From positions 997,001 to 1,061,000 of the forward strand of contig NC_134838.1 in assembly GCF_965363235.1 (NCBI RefSeq): DNA of 64,000 nt. Reading direction: 5' to 3'. Source of the DNA: Mytilus galloprovincialis. Its lineage: Eukaryota > Mollusca > Bivalvia > Mytilida > Mytilidae. Shown here piece after piece: positions 24,922 through 37,420 of this stretch. The translations under genes and the position numbers were made by a program. Below the pieces are notes generated by a model, which saw only the letters and a list, made by a program, of their open reading frames with translations, searched no databases and had not been told where the DNA came from. Each line of letters starts with the position of its first letter. Positions within the stretch are counted from its first letter, which is position 1.

Positions 24922-27900
24922 TTATAAACTAGCTCTAACAGATTCCATTTTCTGAAGTAGTTCCTCCCGTTTGGTATTATTAGCTTTCTCCTGGTCAATA
25001 TAAGCTTGTCTTGTCATCTTGTTGTTGACAAGTTTCTCAGAATATTGTATAGCAACAGCTATAAGATCTTTGTGTTGGGTGTCTAGACGTTGTAGCTCAC
25101 CAACCTGCAAAATAATTACAAGTATTTAACTCAGAAATAAAACTTGTTTACAATAGTGCATGCAAGATCTTTTACTGATTTATTAAGGAATGACTGTAAT
25201 ATTTTTTCAGTCTATGAAGAAATAACATAAAAAATGTGGTACACACTGAATAACACGCGTAGCGGGTTATTTAATAGTGTGCACCACATTTTTTGTGTTA
25301 CACTATTTCGAATAGACTAACAAAATATTACATTTATTTCTGATAATTTAATTCTAAATTCCATTTTAAACCGGCGTAAATCATGAAAAAACATTGGTGA
25401 CGGCATGGTCACATGACAAAATTGTGTCTATGATACGATAAACAAGAGGCTGTCACAAGGACAGCAAACCGGATTTATTAACATTTATTTGTGTCCTGGC
25501 AATATCACAAGAACCATAACTGATGAACGGGGAAAGTGAAAATCGTCAATATCAAATTTGACCTCCATTTTGTCATCAGTATCAACATATTAAAATTTGA
25601 AAAGCTTAGGTTGAATGGTTCATGAGTAAATGCAACAACATGAATGGAAATGCCATTTTTTTATCTTTCAAGAACCATTAGGCCTAAAAAAAAAAGATAA
25701 GTGTTTCCGGTAACATCATTTTGAAAAATAGGGTCGGTAGGTCGGAATTCTTTTTTTTTTTTTTTTTTTTTTTTTTTTGACATCATAAATGAAATCCGGA
25801 AAATTATCATGGTTTTTCCAAGTCCGGATCCGTAATTAGTTTCAAAAACGGGAAGTGTGCCATTTGCAATGTTTTTGAAGCACCTGCTGTGCAAATTTCT
25901 TGGATTTTAACCTATTTGGAATACCTTTTGACATTAATAAAATGTTTTACTGGCTTTCTATGCAAGTAGAAGCAAGAGAGAAAAAATATTATGTCATCTA
26001 TCAGAAGACTGTGTCAAAAACGGGGTCGGTTGATACAATTTTTTTTTTTTTTTTTTTTGAAGATCCAATAAAAAAGTTAGGGTCGGGGCTAAAAAACAGG
26101 GTCGGTCGGGTTACCGGAAACATCGATCTTTTTTTTCTAGGCCTTACTCCTGAACGGTAAAAGACATTATTGAACTTGACCTCCATTTTGTCATCAGTAA
26201 CAACATATTAAAATTTAAAAAGCTTTGGTTGAACAGTTCATGAGTAAATGCACAGACACAACTGGAAATGCCATTTTTCAATCTTTCAAGAACCATAACT
26301 ACTGAACAGTAAAAATCAAAATCGTCATTATTGAACTTGACCTCCATTTTGTCATTAGTAACAACATATTAAAATTTGGAAAGCTTTGGTTGAACAGTTC
26401 ATGAGTAAATGCACGGACACGACTGGAAACGCCATTTTTCAATCTTTCAAGAACCATAACTACTGAACAGTAAAAATCAAAATCGTCATTATTGAACTTG
26501 ACCTCCATTTTGTCATTAGTAACAACATATTAAAATTTGGAAAGCTTTGGTTGAACAGTTCATGAGTAAATGCACGGACACGACTGGAAACGCCATTTTT
26601 CAATCTTTCAAGAACCATAACTACTGAACAGTAAAAATCAAAATCGTCATTATTGAACTTGACCTCCATTTTGTCATTAGTAACAACATATTAAAATTTG
26701 AAAAGCTTTGGTTGAACAGTTCATGAGTAAATGTAAGGACACGACTGGAAACGCCATTTTTCAATCTTTCAAGAACCATAACTACTAAACGGTAAAAGTC
26801 ATAATTGTCATTGTTGAACTTGACCTTCATTCTGTTTTCAGTAACAACATATTAAAATTTTAAAAGCTTTGGTTGAACGGTTCATGAGTTATTGCAAGGA
26901 CAACATTTGGTTGCTGCCCGCCCGCCCACCGTACATCCCCAAATCAATAAACGACATTTTTGTCACAAAAATCAGGTTAACAAAAGGACGTCAGCCAATC
27001 AGAAGACACATTTCATCCCAAATTAAATTATTCTAAAATGTTGATAAATATGTTAATCTATGTAATATGTGTTTTATTCATTGTTGAAAGTCATTCATTT
27101 ATCTATAGTTGTAACCTTTCATGTCATTTGGTCTGTGGAGGAGAGTTATCACATTGACAATCTTATTACTTATTTATATTATCTATGCCTATTTATCATA
27201 AAATCTTCCCATCATTTATCACTTTATTAAACAATGTATGTTTGAGATAAAAGGAAGCATTTAGTATAAATAAGTATTATATAAAGACATGATGAAACAA
27301 CAATAAGTATTATAAATAGAAACACATGATGAAACATGTCATAATGGTCTCTTAAGTGATTTCAAACTGCCTTAATTGCTACTAAGACTTAGACCTTATA
27401 TAAGAGAAAGAAAAGATGGACATGATGAAAAGTGAGAAAAAAAGTCCTACCAGAAACTTGTAAGTAAAAAATATTCAAAGTATAATATAAATGTCTCTAA
27501 ACCATTCACATAATGATCCATTACCTTTTCAGCAGCATCAGCTCCCTCATTTTTCAGTTGGGATTGTAGACCTTGTATTTGCTGAGTCAGCAGTTTGTAA
27601 TCACCATCAATCTTCTTCCTGCTGTTCGTGAAGTTAGTAGCATCCTTCGTAGATTTAAACTTGTTTACAGCATCATCGAAACTTTGGTAGAGAGCACTTC
27701 TCTTGTCTTGTAGACTCTGAACTTCCTCTAGGATACTGGCTACTCTCATCTTACTCTCTTTGGCTTCATCCTGTTAACATGTGTAATGTAATTTGTCAAC
27801 TAATCATACATGTCATAAAATTTTTCGATAAATCATGTGTAATGTTAATCATCATATAAATTGTTGATGATAAAAGTTAATACATCAATACTTAAAATTC

Positions 27901-30900
27901 AAATAATTGTCTCTGATCAATGGAGGAGGGGGGTGTTTAACAAAAAAGATTTCAGGAGGTCCCACCATACAAAATGGTGAGGTAAATTGTCAATTCAGCA
28001 TTTTCTTTTTAATTACATGAACATCAAGATAACACATCCATTTAATGAAATGCTTTTTTACAAAATAATTTGAAGCTTTGAATAGATCATTTTGTAATAA
28101 TAATTATTTGAACCAAAACTGGAGGGTTACAAGACATGTGGAAAATTAAATGATAAAATTGGTTAAAAGTCAATGAGAGAATTAGTTTTAAAATACCTCC
28201 AAATTATCAAATAACAAAAGAAAGTCATCACAGACATGACATACCTAATTTGCTTGGGAAAAAAAAAAATCAAATTCAACAAAATTATCTGCCCTTGATT
28301 TTAAAGGATTTTTCTGAAAATTATACAACTTAAACATTTTTGTTGTTTATTGATTGGTACTTGATAAAAAATAATAAATCCTCAACAACTGTTTTGCAAC
28401 ATGCCCAAAGGGATGCTCAGAAAAAAGCTCTAAATATCTGTTAACAAATCATTTTATAAAGATTCCATTAAAAATCTAATTATAGGATGATATGCTTCGA
28501 ACACCATTTTGGTCTTTCTGTTTTAAAAATAGTTATAAAAGCAATGATGTTTTTAAATAAATCTTGGGTCAGTCTTGGTCAATTCTATTTATTATTTTGT
28601 CAAATTTCCAACAAAAATTGTACATTGTTTTACTTTCATTTTCATGCTATTTTCTGAAAACTGAAACTTTCTAGATAAGAACCTTTATAAAGGATTACTT
28701 ACCTTTGTAATAGAGAAGTCCAGTCTGACATATATAATAACACATAGGAACAGTAAGTAGAAGGCTCCGACCACCAGTAAAGGCTCTTGTAGTAGTAAAT
28801 ACTTGTCAAAGGTGTACCACAGCTGCAAAATAGTAAGTTATACTCAAAGTAAGTTATTTCAACAAAGTCTGATTTTAAGTTTTATGTTACATAAAATAAC
28901 ACTTTTATAAAGTCTACGCTTCCATACTCAGCCTTTTATTCAACATGTCCATGAACATGTCTATACACATTTTAATTAAACTGGGTAGATAAATCCCATT
29001 CTTGTCACTCAGAAACTTGCTAAGTTTTGTCATTTCAATGATTTCTTTTTTGTGAAGGTTAAAAATTGCTTGACAAAAGAAAAGTTATTCATTTATATTA
29101 TAATTTATTTCAACGAATTATTTGAGCGTCTTATTTCAATGAATGTATGCCAAAACACTTCGATAACAAAGAAAAGTTATTTGTGTCCGAACTTGATACC
29201 TTGGACTAGAACTTAACAAATAAAGGAAATCAAATAATCAAAGTGCTTGTAAGCACTGAAGGGTAAAGAATGCTTTAATTGATCAGTGTGAAGTAAAATC
29301 AAATATTGCATTGTGACAAGCATTAGTAGTAGCTGATCAAACTACAATTATGGACAAAGGAAGATAACTCCAATTTTAAAGATGACTTTAACAATGAAAT
29401 AATTGATATTTTAGATTTAAATTGTTGCTTTATTTATCAAATTTCACTTTTCACTAATGCATAAAATTTACAATATTTATGCTGAATTAAAAATACAGAT
29501 GTAAAACATTTGTGTAATAACTATACCTCAAAATCTTGAATATGAGCGTCAACCAGATTAGTTTTATGAGCTACAATCACTGGTCTACCAACAGTATCTA
29601 AGTATGTATAATGGAGGGTATTCTTATCTTTCTTTACACTGAAGGGGGTGACTAGCTTGGTGTTCCTACAAAATAAAACAGTCATATTAAGATATAGACA
29701 AGTATCAATAAACAAGTTTGATTAACCGTATTTAACATGTGAACACTTAAAACAAAGTTCACAAAATGATACTCGAATCCATACATAAAGAAATGGCAAA
29801 GTCTGTGGCAGGTTGTAACTATTTTTCAAAATCAGAAATCTCCCTCATTTCAATAACACAACATACAATATATAAATAAGTACAATAAAGCACTATGACT
29901 TACTTTGCACCTTCAGGTAGAATTATCTTGACTGTCATTTCATCAATAACAACATCATCAAATATATGGTCAACAAATCTCATCTTTAAAGCATATTGGT
30001 TTCCTGAAAATAAAGATAAGCATATTCAGCATTTTTGAGGGAATCAAAAATATTCATTTATGCTGTCATAATGGCTAATTTGACCCAATTCTTTTCTAAA
30101 ATTAATTTGAACTTCCTAAGTTTCCATTAAGCCTATTTAAAAGTTGAGGTACAGTGCAGAAAATGCAGAAGTAGAATGTGTTTATCAAAGCAAAAATGTA
30201 AGATTTTGATCATTATCATAGGACAGAAATTACCCTTAGCTTACTTATTACCAACAACAGGTTAACTCCTTCTTTATCAAATCTCCATAACAATTCCTCT
30301 TACCTTGATTATATAAATACTGATAACTTGGAACATTGTATCCCAACAGATACTGAGTTTTCCATCCTCCAAACAGGGGAAATCTTGGACGGAGTTCGAC
30401 CTCCACCATATCGTCGAGTTCCTTCAGATGACTGGTAGAAATGTTTCCAATCTCATCTCTATAGTAAACATCTTTGGCTGATGATGGTAACACAGTCTAC
30501 AATATAACATGTATAAACAATATTAAAACTATATCAACCATCAAAATGTGTTTTTTTTTTAAACATTACTTTTAATTACTGTAAAATCACCAAAATTTGA
30601 ACATTATTTTTTGTCTATGAACAGAAATATATTTCAAAAGTGTTAACCTGAAAATGTTTAATTATTTCATTCATGTTTATTGACAATTAATGACAAAACC
30701 AAATGACTTTAAAATGTGTTCAATAGATATTTAAAATTTATGAACAACAAAATTGTAAAAGTTTGACCAACACAGCACATATGATGAATCCAAGAAATAC
30801 AAACCTCAATAATCAAAAGCTATATCAAACCACACTTGAATTTTTAACAGGTTCATTATCTTCTAACTATTCCTACCTTGAATGATTTAATAGATGCTCC

Positions 30901-33900
30901 TGCATCTTGTGTCCTTTGATAATCATATCTAGAGAAAGGTCCATTGAGATCAGCTCCAGAATGTCTCATCTGTATGTTCTCCTCTACAGCAATATTTCCC
31001 CAGTGAGATAATTCAATCACACGTTCTAAATGTGTGACAGTCAAAAATGGATTATTGTTCTCTGCATGAACTCTCAATTCAGCCTATAAAACATAAACAA
31101 ATTTAAATTTACTACTAATAAAAGTAATACTTATTGATCTTACATAACAGTTATTTTAAATTCCTACTCATAACTTATTTTCTGAAAACCTACTTTCACT
31201 ATCTTTTTGTATAAGTATATATTTATCTGCTGGGTATGTGCATCTTTTAAGTTTTATTATTAGTTACATGTATGAAATTGTAATCTTTCTGGTTTAAATT
31301 CTATGCTTTAAAAAAAGAACTTTTATGTAAATTGCATACTTTTATTTAGTGTGACTAAAGTTTATCTTTCTCTTTAAATATCCTTTTAATTATATACAGT
31401 TGAGATCTCACAAACATGTTTAACCCCGCCGCATTTTTGCGCCTGTCCCAAGTCAGGAGCCTCTGGCCTTTGTTAGTCTTGTATTATTTTAATTTTAGTT
31501 TCTTGTGTACAATTTGGAAATTAGTATGGCGTTCATTATCACTGGACTAGTATATATTTGTTTAGGGGCCAGCTGAAGGACGCCTCCGGGTGCGGGAAGT
31601 TCTCGCTACATTGAAGACCTGTTGGTGACCCTCTGCTGTTGTTTTTTATTTGGTCGGGTTGTTGTCTCTTTGACACATTCCCCATTTCCATTCTCAATTT
31701 TATTAACAATTGATAATAAATCTTACATATCTTGCTGTACATCATTTTGATACAAATGCAAGGTGTCTGACATCATGCACCAATACCATGCCCCATTTGC
31801 ACAATCAAATTTCAATATTGAGGGAACACCAAAATTGGGTTCAACATCCAAATCCAGCATATATATGTTTCAAAAAGTTCAAATCACAATGAATAGAAGT
31901 AAAGTTTAAAAGTTGATGTCATCACAACTTCAGGGTAAACTCTTACATGTATATGTTCAACCAACTTTTTAATCTCTATCTATGCGATGAAAAAAACAGA
32001 AGGACAGCTGCAAACACTTTTAAAAAACATAATGCCCCTATATGATTGTAAGCTGGCACAAAAACCAGATGTTTCTCTCCTACAAACCTCTGTAAATGGC
32101 TCCCTGGCTTCATAAGGTCCATATGTTACAGTTTTTTCACTCTGTGAGACTGGTTTTGGTGATTTGCTGTAGGATTCAATAGATGATGAAGCTAAGTTAA
32201 CAGTGGTGGTCTGACTGGTTATCTTGTATGGTGAATACAGGAATATATTGCCAGTAAACACTACCAATTGTTTCTCAGACTGTTTAATCTTAGTTGGGAA
32301 TGGTGACAGAGCATGAGCATAAACACTGTCTACATCTACTTGTAATGATTTCCCTGCTGCAAGGCTAGACGGCAAGTTGATTCTCCAAAACTCTTTGTCA
32401 CTGAAATGAAGCAATAACAGGCATGATAAATAAAAGGTATGCACAGCCAATAGACCCTTCTAGATTAGCACATCAAAAGAAAAGAAACTTCACCTTGTCC
32501 TGTGCATTTCACAGTCAGAAGACGAAAAATTTAATTGTTGAAAATGAAAAATTTGTTCTTTGCAATTTTTTAAAATGATGCATGCAAAAAACTTTTCATA
32601 ATAGCGGAAGCAATTTTAGCTATAATAAGGTCATACAGTGTACATCTGACAAGGCAAACTGGTAGATGATCTATCAAGATTTGACAAATAAGTTTACAAG
32701 AGGGAGGGTGTCAATTTGTTCTTCAATTACAGTCTTCAAAACCTTTACCAGACAGTCCTTTTTCTTACAAGTGCCAGCAAAAAAAGAAATTTAAGTTGTA
32801 AACAAGAGACCTAAATTTTTCTCATTTACAGCTCTTCTATAAAAGCATGCAAAGCAAAATTTTGATCAACTTGCTTGTTATGTTTGCTTGGATGTTTAAT
32901 TTGCAAACAATAGGTTAGTGGAGTTTCAATATATACTGGGATTTGATTGGACATGAATTGAAGTTAATGTTTAATGCCCAATCACATTACAGTATATAGT
33001 AAACAGACTACCTACCTGTAGTTTACGAACATTCAAACAAACATAGCAAGCAAGTTGATCAATGGTTTGCTATGCATCCTTTTATAGAAGAACTGTAACT
33101 GATATCCCAAGAAATATAAATGCCTAAATGGTTTGAAGCTACTTACCCATGACCATCAACAGCAGTCTTGGAAACTGTCAGCTTATTGTCATCATCTTTA
33201 ATCTGCAAGAAGAGGTGAAAAAAAATAATTAAGTATTGTAAACTATCACTGTCGACTGGGTTGCATGTATATCCCTGTTTCAGAATCTGATGGATTCTGA
33301 GTTTTAGGGGCTTATTAATGAGATTACCTCTTGTATATACTTCAAAGTTAAAATTTTACATAGAACTACGAGGCGAAATATACCAGAGGGACATTTAAAC
33401 TCATAGATTGAAAATAAACCAAAAACTGGGGGTGATCTCAGGTGCTCTGGAAGGGCACCTGTTGTGTTGCTCAAGAGTCATGTTATGAAAAACCTGGGAA
33501 GTAGTAATATATTTTGGTAGGTCACATTCCTGAAAAGGGAAGTTGATCGATGATTGTAGTCACGACATAAGGAACTTGTAGATATCATCTGTGACAGACA
33601 TTCCATAACGGTCAACGAATAACTTTTTCACTTCCATCTATCTGTTACATGTATGTATGTACAATGTAAGCATATCAAAATACAATCATAAGTCACACAA
33701 CAAGAGGATGAAAACACAGGACGTACAGATTGCAATTGACATACCATTAGGCAAACTGGTTTCTATTTCTTCAGGACCATTAGAGTTTGGCGAAGGCTGC
33801 GACACAGGGTTTTCATGGTTATGTTGCCGCAACTTTTATGTCCCAGGAGGATGTCAAATACATCATTATTTTTACACTGGAATACTTAACATTTATCATT

Positions 33901-34316
33901 ATGGTATTGTAAAGAGTAAGCTAATTATGAATCGGTATGTTATTATTCTGGTGTTTGCTACACTTATTTGTCGTTTACACTGTGGCTCTATGTGAAATAT
34001 AGGCTAGCGACCAGTAGTCTTTCATTTAAAATGAATTTGGGATTAGTGCATGACATTACAAACTTACCGAAGCTCCAATGAATGACAGATATTTTTGCAA
34101 GGATGGTTCGATCGCATATAGAAACGATTTGATGCCTGACTTTCCAGTATTTTCAACTGTCAGTGATGACGCCGACTTCACTAAATGAGATGATATGTCA
34201 ACCTTCCTTTCAACCTTAGTAATCACGACGGATGGATTGATGGTGTCCTTGTTGACATTGCATCGAACAATTAAGGCAAAGCCTAACAGAGTCAGATACA
34301 AAAATGGACGATTCAT
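24922..34316 (-). CDS. RPN1: Ribophorin I, oligosaccharyltransferase subunit 1
   Basis: Ten exons, read on the minus strand: 34316-34068, 33202-33147, 32400-32088, 31083-30877, 30496-30304, 30003-29904, 29665-29527, 28822-28703, 27770-27525, 25104-24922. All borders are GT/AG and in phase; total 601 residues plus TAA, close to the vertebrate length of about 607. A signal peptide starts [19 protein letters not shown]. The lumenal part contains [75 protein letters not shown] and [15 protein letters not shown], all near-identical to family sequence. One membrane helix lies at about residues 434-451 in exon 8, followed by a cytosolic coiled-coil-like tail (exons 9-10). It is a subunit of the ER complex that transfers glycans to asparagine. 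The start is the only Met ahead of a signal peptide. An LTR retrotransposon lies 172 bp upstream. Introns carry several MITEs. Confidence 0.97.
25196..25332. mobile_element. Foldback MITE in RPN1 intron 9
   Basis: A 137-bp near-palindrome: 'tgtaatattttttcagtcta' at the left pairs with 'tagactaacaaaatattaca' at the right. The stem continues through 'aaaaaatgtggtacacact' against 'agtgtgcaccacatttttt', with a loop around 'acgcgtagcggg'. Arms are about 60 bp. No gene content. An RNA from either strand would fold strongly. Confidence 0.8.
25508..26935. repeat. 161-bp tandem array, about six units, split by a MITE
   Basis: Units share 'caagaaccataactactgaa', 'cttgacctccattttgtcat', 'acaacatattaaaatt' and 'gaacagttcatgagtaaatg'. 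The best-preserved units (around 26289, 26450, 26611) are almost identical with a 161-bp period; outer units diverge. The array is flanked by 'gctgtcacaaggacagcaaa' and a 'gcccgcccgcccaccgtaca' segment, which may be the ends of the parent element. A 463-bp element sits between units one and two. It lies in RPN1 intron 9. Because 161 is not a multiple of three, the short ORFs in each unit are chance. Confidence 0.9.
25681..26143. mobile_element. Harbinger-like MITE with TTA target duplication
   Basis: Ends are inverted: GGCCTAAAAA at the left and the complement, TTTTTTCTAGGCC, at the right. Further pairing follows: 'gtttccggtaac' against 'gttaccggaaac', with GGGTCGG repeats beside each arm. 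The flanks carry TTA (25678-25680 and 26144-26146). Removing the element restores the 161-bp array unit. A 3-bp TTA/TAA duplication is typical of PIF/Harbinger elements. Long T runs lie inside. No transposase. Confidence 0.85.
31385..31705 (+). repeat. Dispersed repeat copy in RPN1 intron 3
   Basis: Closely matches 49490-49803 in the same order: 'catgtttaaccccgccgc', 'gcgcctgtcccaagtcagga', 'gggccagctgaagga', 'cgctacattgaagacc', 'cattccccatttcc'. At 49490 this block is the tail of a Penelope-like element, so this copy is probably a 5'-truncated relative. Confidence 0.8.
32829..33105. mobile_element. 277-bp palindromic MITE in RPN1 intron 2
   Basis: The left arm starts 'ttacagctcttctataaaag' and the right arm ends 'ttttatagaagaactgtaa'. 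Pairing continues through 'gatcaacttgcttg' / 'caagcaagttgatc' and, nearer the centre, 'atatactgggatttgattgg' / 'ccaatcacattacagtatat'. Arms are about 130 bp. No ORF and no clear target duplication. Confidence 0.85.
33360..33900. repeat. Dispersed repeat in RPN1 intron 1
   Basis: Contains 'accagagggacatttaaact', 'gatctcaggtgctctggaag', 'ttccataacggtcaacgaat' and 'cttcaggaccattagagttt'. I recall these as parts of repeats common in mussels. Boundaries are uncertain and no terminal repeats were found. Confidence 0.45.
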
Positions 34317-34488
34317 ATTGCAGATTCAAAAGATGGAAGCTGATAAAAAATATCGTCTTCTATTCTATTTAGCCGGCATAGAGCCCTCGGAAATACGTGT
34401 ACTGTCTTCCGGTTTCACGTCTTCTTCGTATTGTGTATTCCTCCTTGTTTATAGGAGCACATGTATCGATCAATCTCATTCATTATAG
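34317..34488 (-). promoter_or_regulatory. RPN1 5' UTR and remaining proximal promoter
   Basis: The 172 bp between the RPN1 start codon and the LTR element are all that remains of the native upstream sequence on this side; the former upstream sequence resumes at 41244. No TATA box or clear binding site was recognised on the minus strand, so the transcription start is unknown. The region includes 'ccggcatagagccctcggaa' and is less AT-rich than its surroundings. Confidence 0.5.
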
Positions 34489-35087
34489 TGTAGCAGACAG
34501 AGTTATTAGTTAATTTTTAGCTCCCTTTGGTAAAACTCTAAATTTCATATTTGATGTATTTCATTGTTAATTAATTTACATGAAGCTTATTAAGGATATA
34601 TTTGTTAAATAACATAGCTTTTGCTATTTTAATTCATTGGTTAAAGATATTTATTTAAATTGTAAAGTTTAATATTTGCATCGTTGCAAATTCTTTGGTT
34701 ACCTTCTGTGAGAAATTTATATATTTTATATAACTAGTTTTAGATTCTTATTTTGAATGCTCTGAGGACTGACATTTAGTCCAACCAAGGAAAGCCAGGC
34801 TTTCCAAACAAGTATCCATTAAGTGAGTGCATTTGCTACATGCCTCCATAGTACGAGTTAATTAGAAGTCATTGAATGCTCCATTTCTACACTTTTGGCT
34901 TTACTTAATAAAAGTTGTAATTTGTTTAATAAATTATATATTGTTTTCAGTTTTTGGTTTTCATTTACTTAGATATATTATAGCGCATCACTTTTGGCAT
35001 CAGTTGTTTTCCGCACACATCAGTTTACAAACTAGAATTAGCTGTGGTCCGCATCCCCGAATCTTAGGCAGAATTGTTCCTGCTACA
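34489..35087 (+). repeat. 5' LTR
   Basis: TG..CA ends with an 8-bp terminal inversion (TGTAGCAG / CTGCTACA). It contains a TATA-like stretch near 34720 and AATAAA at about 34907, so U3 and polyadenylation functions are plausible. The LTR reads away from RPN1, which starts at 34316 on the other strand. Confidence 0.95.
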
Positions 35088-35292
35088 TTTGGTAGTGCGG
35101 GTGGGGTGCGGAGTTATCAAGCAACTTTTTTTGGTTTGTAACTGATCAAAATATATAAGAAATGGAGCAGACATTTGAGTCAATGTTTGGTGCCACTGGA
35201 TATGACAGTCCTAATCAGAGCAGTTTTGAATAGTTATTTCTGGGGTATTTTATTTTCATAGTTTGGTTTATTTTGTAAATGTTTATGCAGTT

Positions 35293-36090
35293 ATGATTAG
35301 GTTTGAAGAAAAACCTTGTTTGTTTGATGGTATCAGCATTGATATTACAGATTATTTTGTTCATTTTGAGACAGTTTCTCTTTGGAATCAGTGGAATGAA
35401 TTTGAGATGGCATGTCAGTTGATAATGAATTTGAGAGGTAATGCTCAAACTATTTTACGGTTCTTAAAAAGGCAACAGTTATATGATTATGACTGCTTGA
35501 AAAATGTTCTCATTCAGAGGTTTAATCCTAAGGAGAGGGTGGCATATTTTAAATTTCAATTGCGAGTTTGTAGTTTGAAGGAAAATGAAACAATTTCAGA
35601 ATTTGGTCAGCGTTTCAAGATACTTGCTCATAAGGCTTATCCTGATAATTTTTCAGATTTAGATGAATATTTTACTGACTTATTTACATCATGTTTGAAT
35701 ATTGAGATGGCTAAATTTGTCACTTTTAAGCATCCTAATAGTTTAGATGAGGCTTTATCACTTGCCATTGAATATGAAGCTGTTCATTTTTCTGGTGATT
35801 CAGAGACTATTGATGAGACAGAACGTTTAGATTGTTGTAAAACACTTCATAACAGTTTTGAAACTTTAATTAGTATATTGAGGAGGCGATTGAAATCACG
35901 TAGGAAACATAAACCTAAGAGATGTTTTAAATGTCACCAGTCAGGTCATGTCAGGTCTAAGTGTCCAAATATGTCTATCAAAGTTCATGCTATAGTTGAC
36001 AGATCTGCAGATAGTCAAGTAAAGCTCTCGGAAATAGGTGGAAAGTTGAACAATGATTATTGTAGTTCAGATTATGTTACCTTTGTTTAA
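35293..36090 (+). CDS. Gag-like protein with CCHC knuckle (LTR element)
   Basis: A 265-codon open frame. The central region (QLIMNLRGNAQTILRFL, RFNPKERVAYFKFQLRV, ISEFGQRFKILAHKAYP) has the pattern of the Ty3/Gypsy Gag capsid family. A basic stretch precedes a zinc knuckle C-x2-C-x4-H-x4-C (CFKCHQSGHVRSKC) near the C-terminus. In this family Gag packages element RNA. The frame is followed by non-coding sequence rather than pol. The start is the first Met of the frame. Confidence 0.85.
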   Translation: MIRFEEKPCLFDGISIDITDYFVHFETVSLWNQWNEFEMACQLIMNLRGNAQTILRFLKRQQLYDYDCLKNVLIQRFNPKERVAYFKFQLRVCSLKENETISEFGQRFKILAHKAYPDNFSDLDEYFTDLFTSCLNIEMAKFVTFKHPNSLDEALSLAIEYEAVHFSGDSETIDETERLDCCKTLHNSFETLISILRRRLKSRRKHKPKRCFKCHQSGHVRSKCPNMSIKVHAIVDRSADSQVKLSEIGGKLNNDYCSSDYVTFV

Positions 36091-37130
36091 TGTTTGTTTT
36101 TACATTGTGGTGTGTGTATATATGCAGATTTATACATTAGTTTATTTCAATTTACTCATAGTTGTCATGCGTCTCAGTTTGGACTGTTTGGTTTTTCTTT
36201 TTCAAAGGGAGGGATGTTGCACATCCCAACTTGTTTTATTTTTCATTTTCAATACTGGCTTGAATTATGGCTGATCTTCTGTGTAGTTTAAAGTGTAGAC
36301 TGTTAGCTAGTATTAAGTAGGAATTGGTTTGTTTTATGAGTTGTTGCTCGTTTGTCTGGATTGTAATCTCTAGCTAAATATTCAGTATTTAGGGAGTTTA
36401 TGAGGGTCCGACTTGTTGACTTTTGTCATTGCCAAGAATCTGTCCGGTTTAAGAGAGATAACTGAATTTGATAACAATTATTTGTATCGACAAGGACGAT
36501 AATCCATCCTCGCTCCACATGGGGTTACTTGATAATTTGACATGTGCGATAAGACGCACAATTAAGGGGTTGAACACCCGCTGGTCTGTAAAGATAACTT
36601 CAGTGAAAACCAATACCAGATGTTATCGCTAAAATAATTTGGATTCATGTTTTCTGTATTTTGGTGCAATTTGTAAAATTAATTGAAGACCGGAGTTAGT
36701 GAATACATAAGTCCTAGTTGAAACATTAAAACGGCGCAAGATGTTTGACCCAAATTGGTAAATGAAAAATGCATATAAATAAATTAGATTTTCTTATTCA
36801 AAATGGATTGATCATCAAACTGACTGAAATGTATTTGAAATTTTAGTTCAACTAACACATTTGTCCGAAAGGTCGCTGTCTTACGATTCTTTTATTTATT
36901 ATTTTTATGTGTGGATATATATATAACAGGTACCTCGAGAATTCGGAATGTCTGTCGTTTAATTCAATTTTAAAATTCATTGACAGTTAATAACTATTAA
37001 ATTTACACTCACTTTGAGTGAGGATAACAGCACAATTCCGCGAGTTCTGATTTGTTTTTCGTAAATTCTTTTGTTATAAATGAAGTCGTTAGTTTTATCA
37101 ATTGAATAATTCCATATTTTTTTTATAGTT

Positions 37131-37420
37131 GGGGCCTTTATATCAGACTATACGTACGGTATGTTTTTTTCCTCAATGTTGAAGACCGTACGCTTGTCCG
37201 CTATAGTTGGATACGACCACCTACATCAAGTCAGGAATATGACAGTTGTTACATGTATCCATTCGTTTGATGTGTTTTATCATTTGATATTGCCATTTGA
37301 TTACGGACTTTTCGTTTTGAATTTTCCTCGGAGTTCAATATTTTTGTGATTTTACTTTTTTTCGTTTGAACTTTGGTGGACAGTTGTCTTATTGGCAATC
37401 ATATCACATTTTTCTTATTT
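37131..37420 (+). repeat. Dispersed repeat inside the LTR element
   Basis: Contains 'cctcaatgttgaagaccgta' and 'ttggtggacagttgtcttat', followed by 'tggcaatcatatcaca'. It matches, inverted, 52425-52575. A second fragment at 37770-37890, after a run of 15 or so C, carries 'gtcgggttgttgtctctt' and 'cccgttttcattctcaattc' from the tail of the same family. Confidence 0.65.

Noticed and set aside
26144-26830. Repeated minus-strand frames starting MEVKFNN
   Set aside because: They are the same 161-bp unit read several times; the period is not a multiple of three, so no continuous repeat protein is possible.
25508-26935. CRISPR-like appearance of regular repeats
   Set aside because: Units are contiguous 161-bp copies without unique spacers, in a eukaryotic intron.
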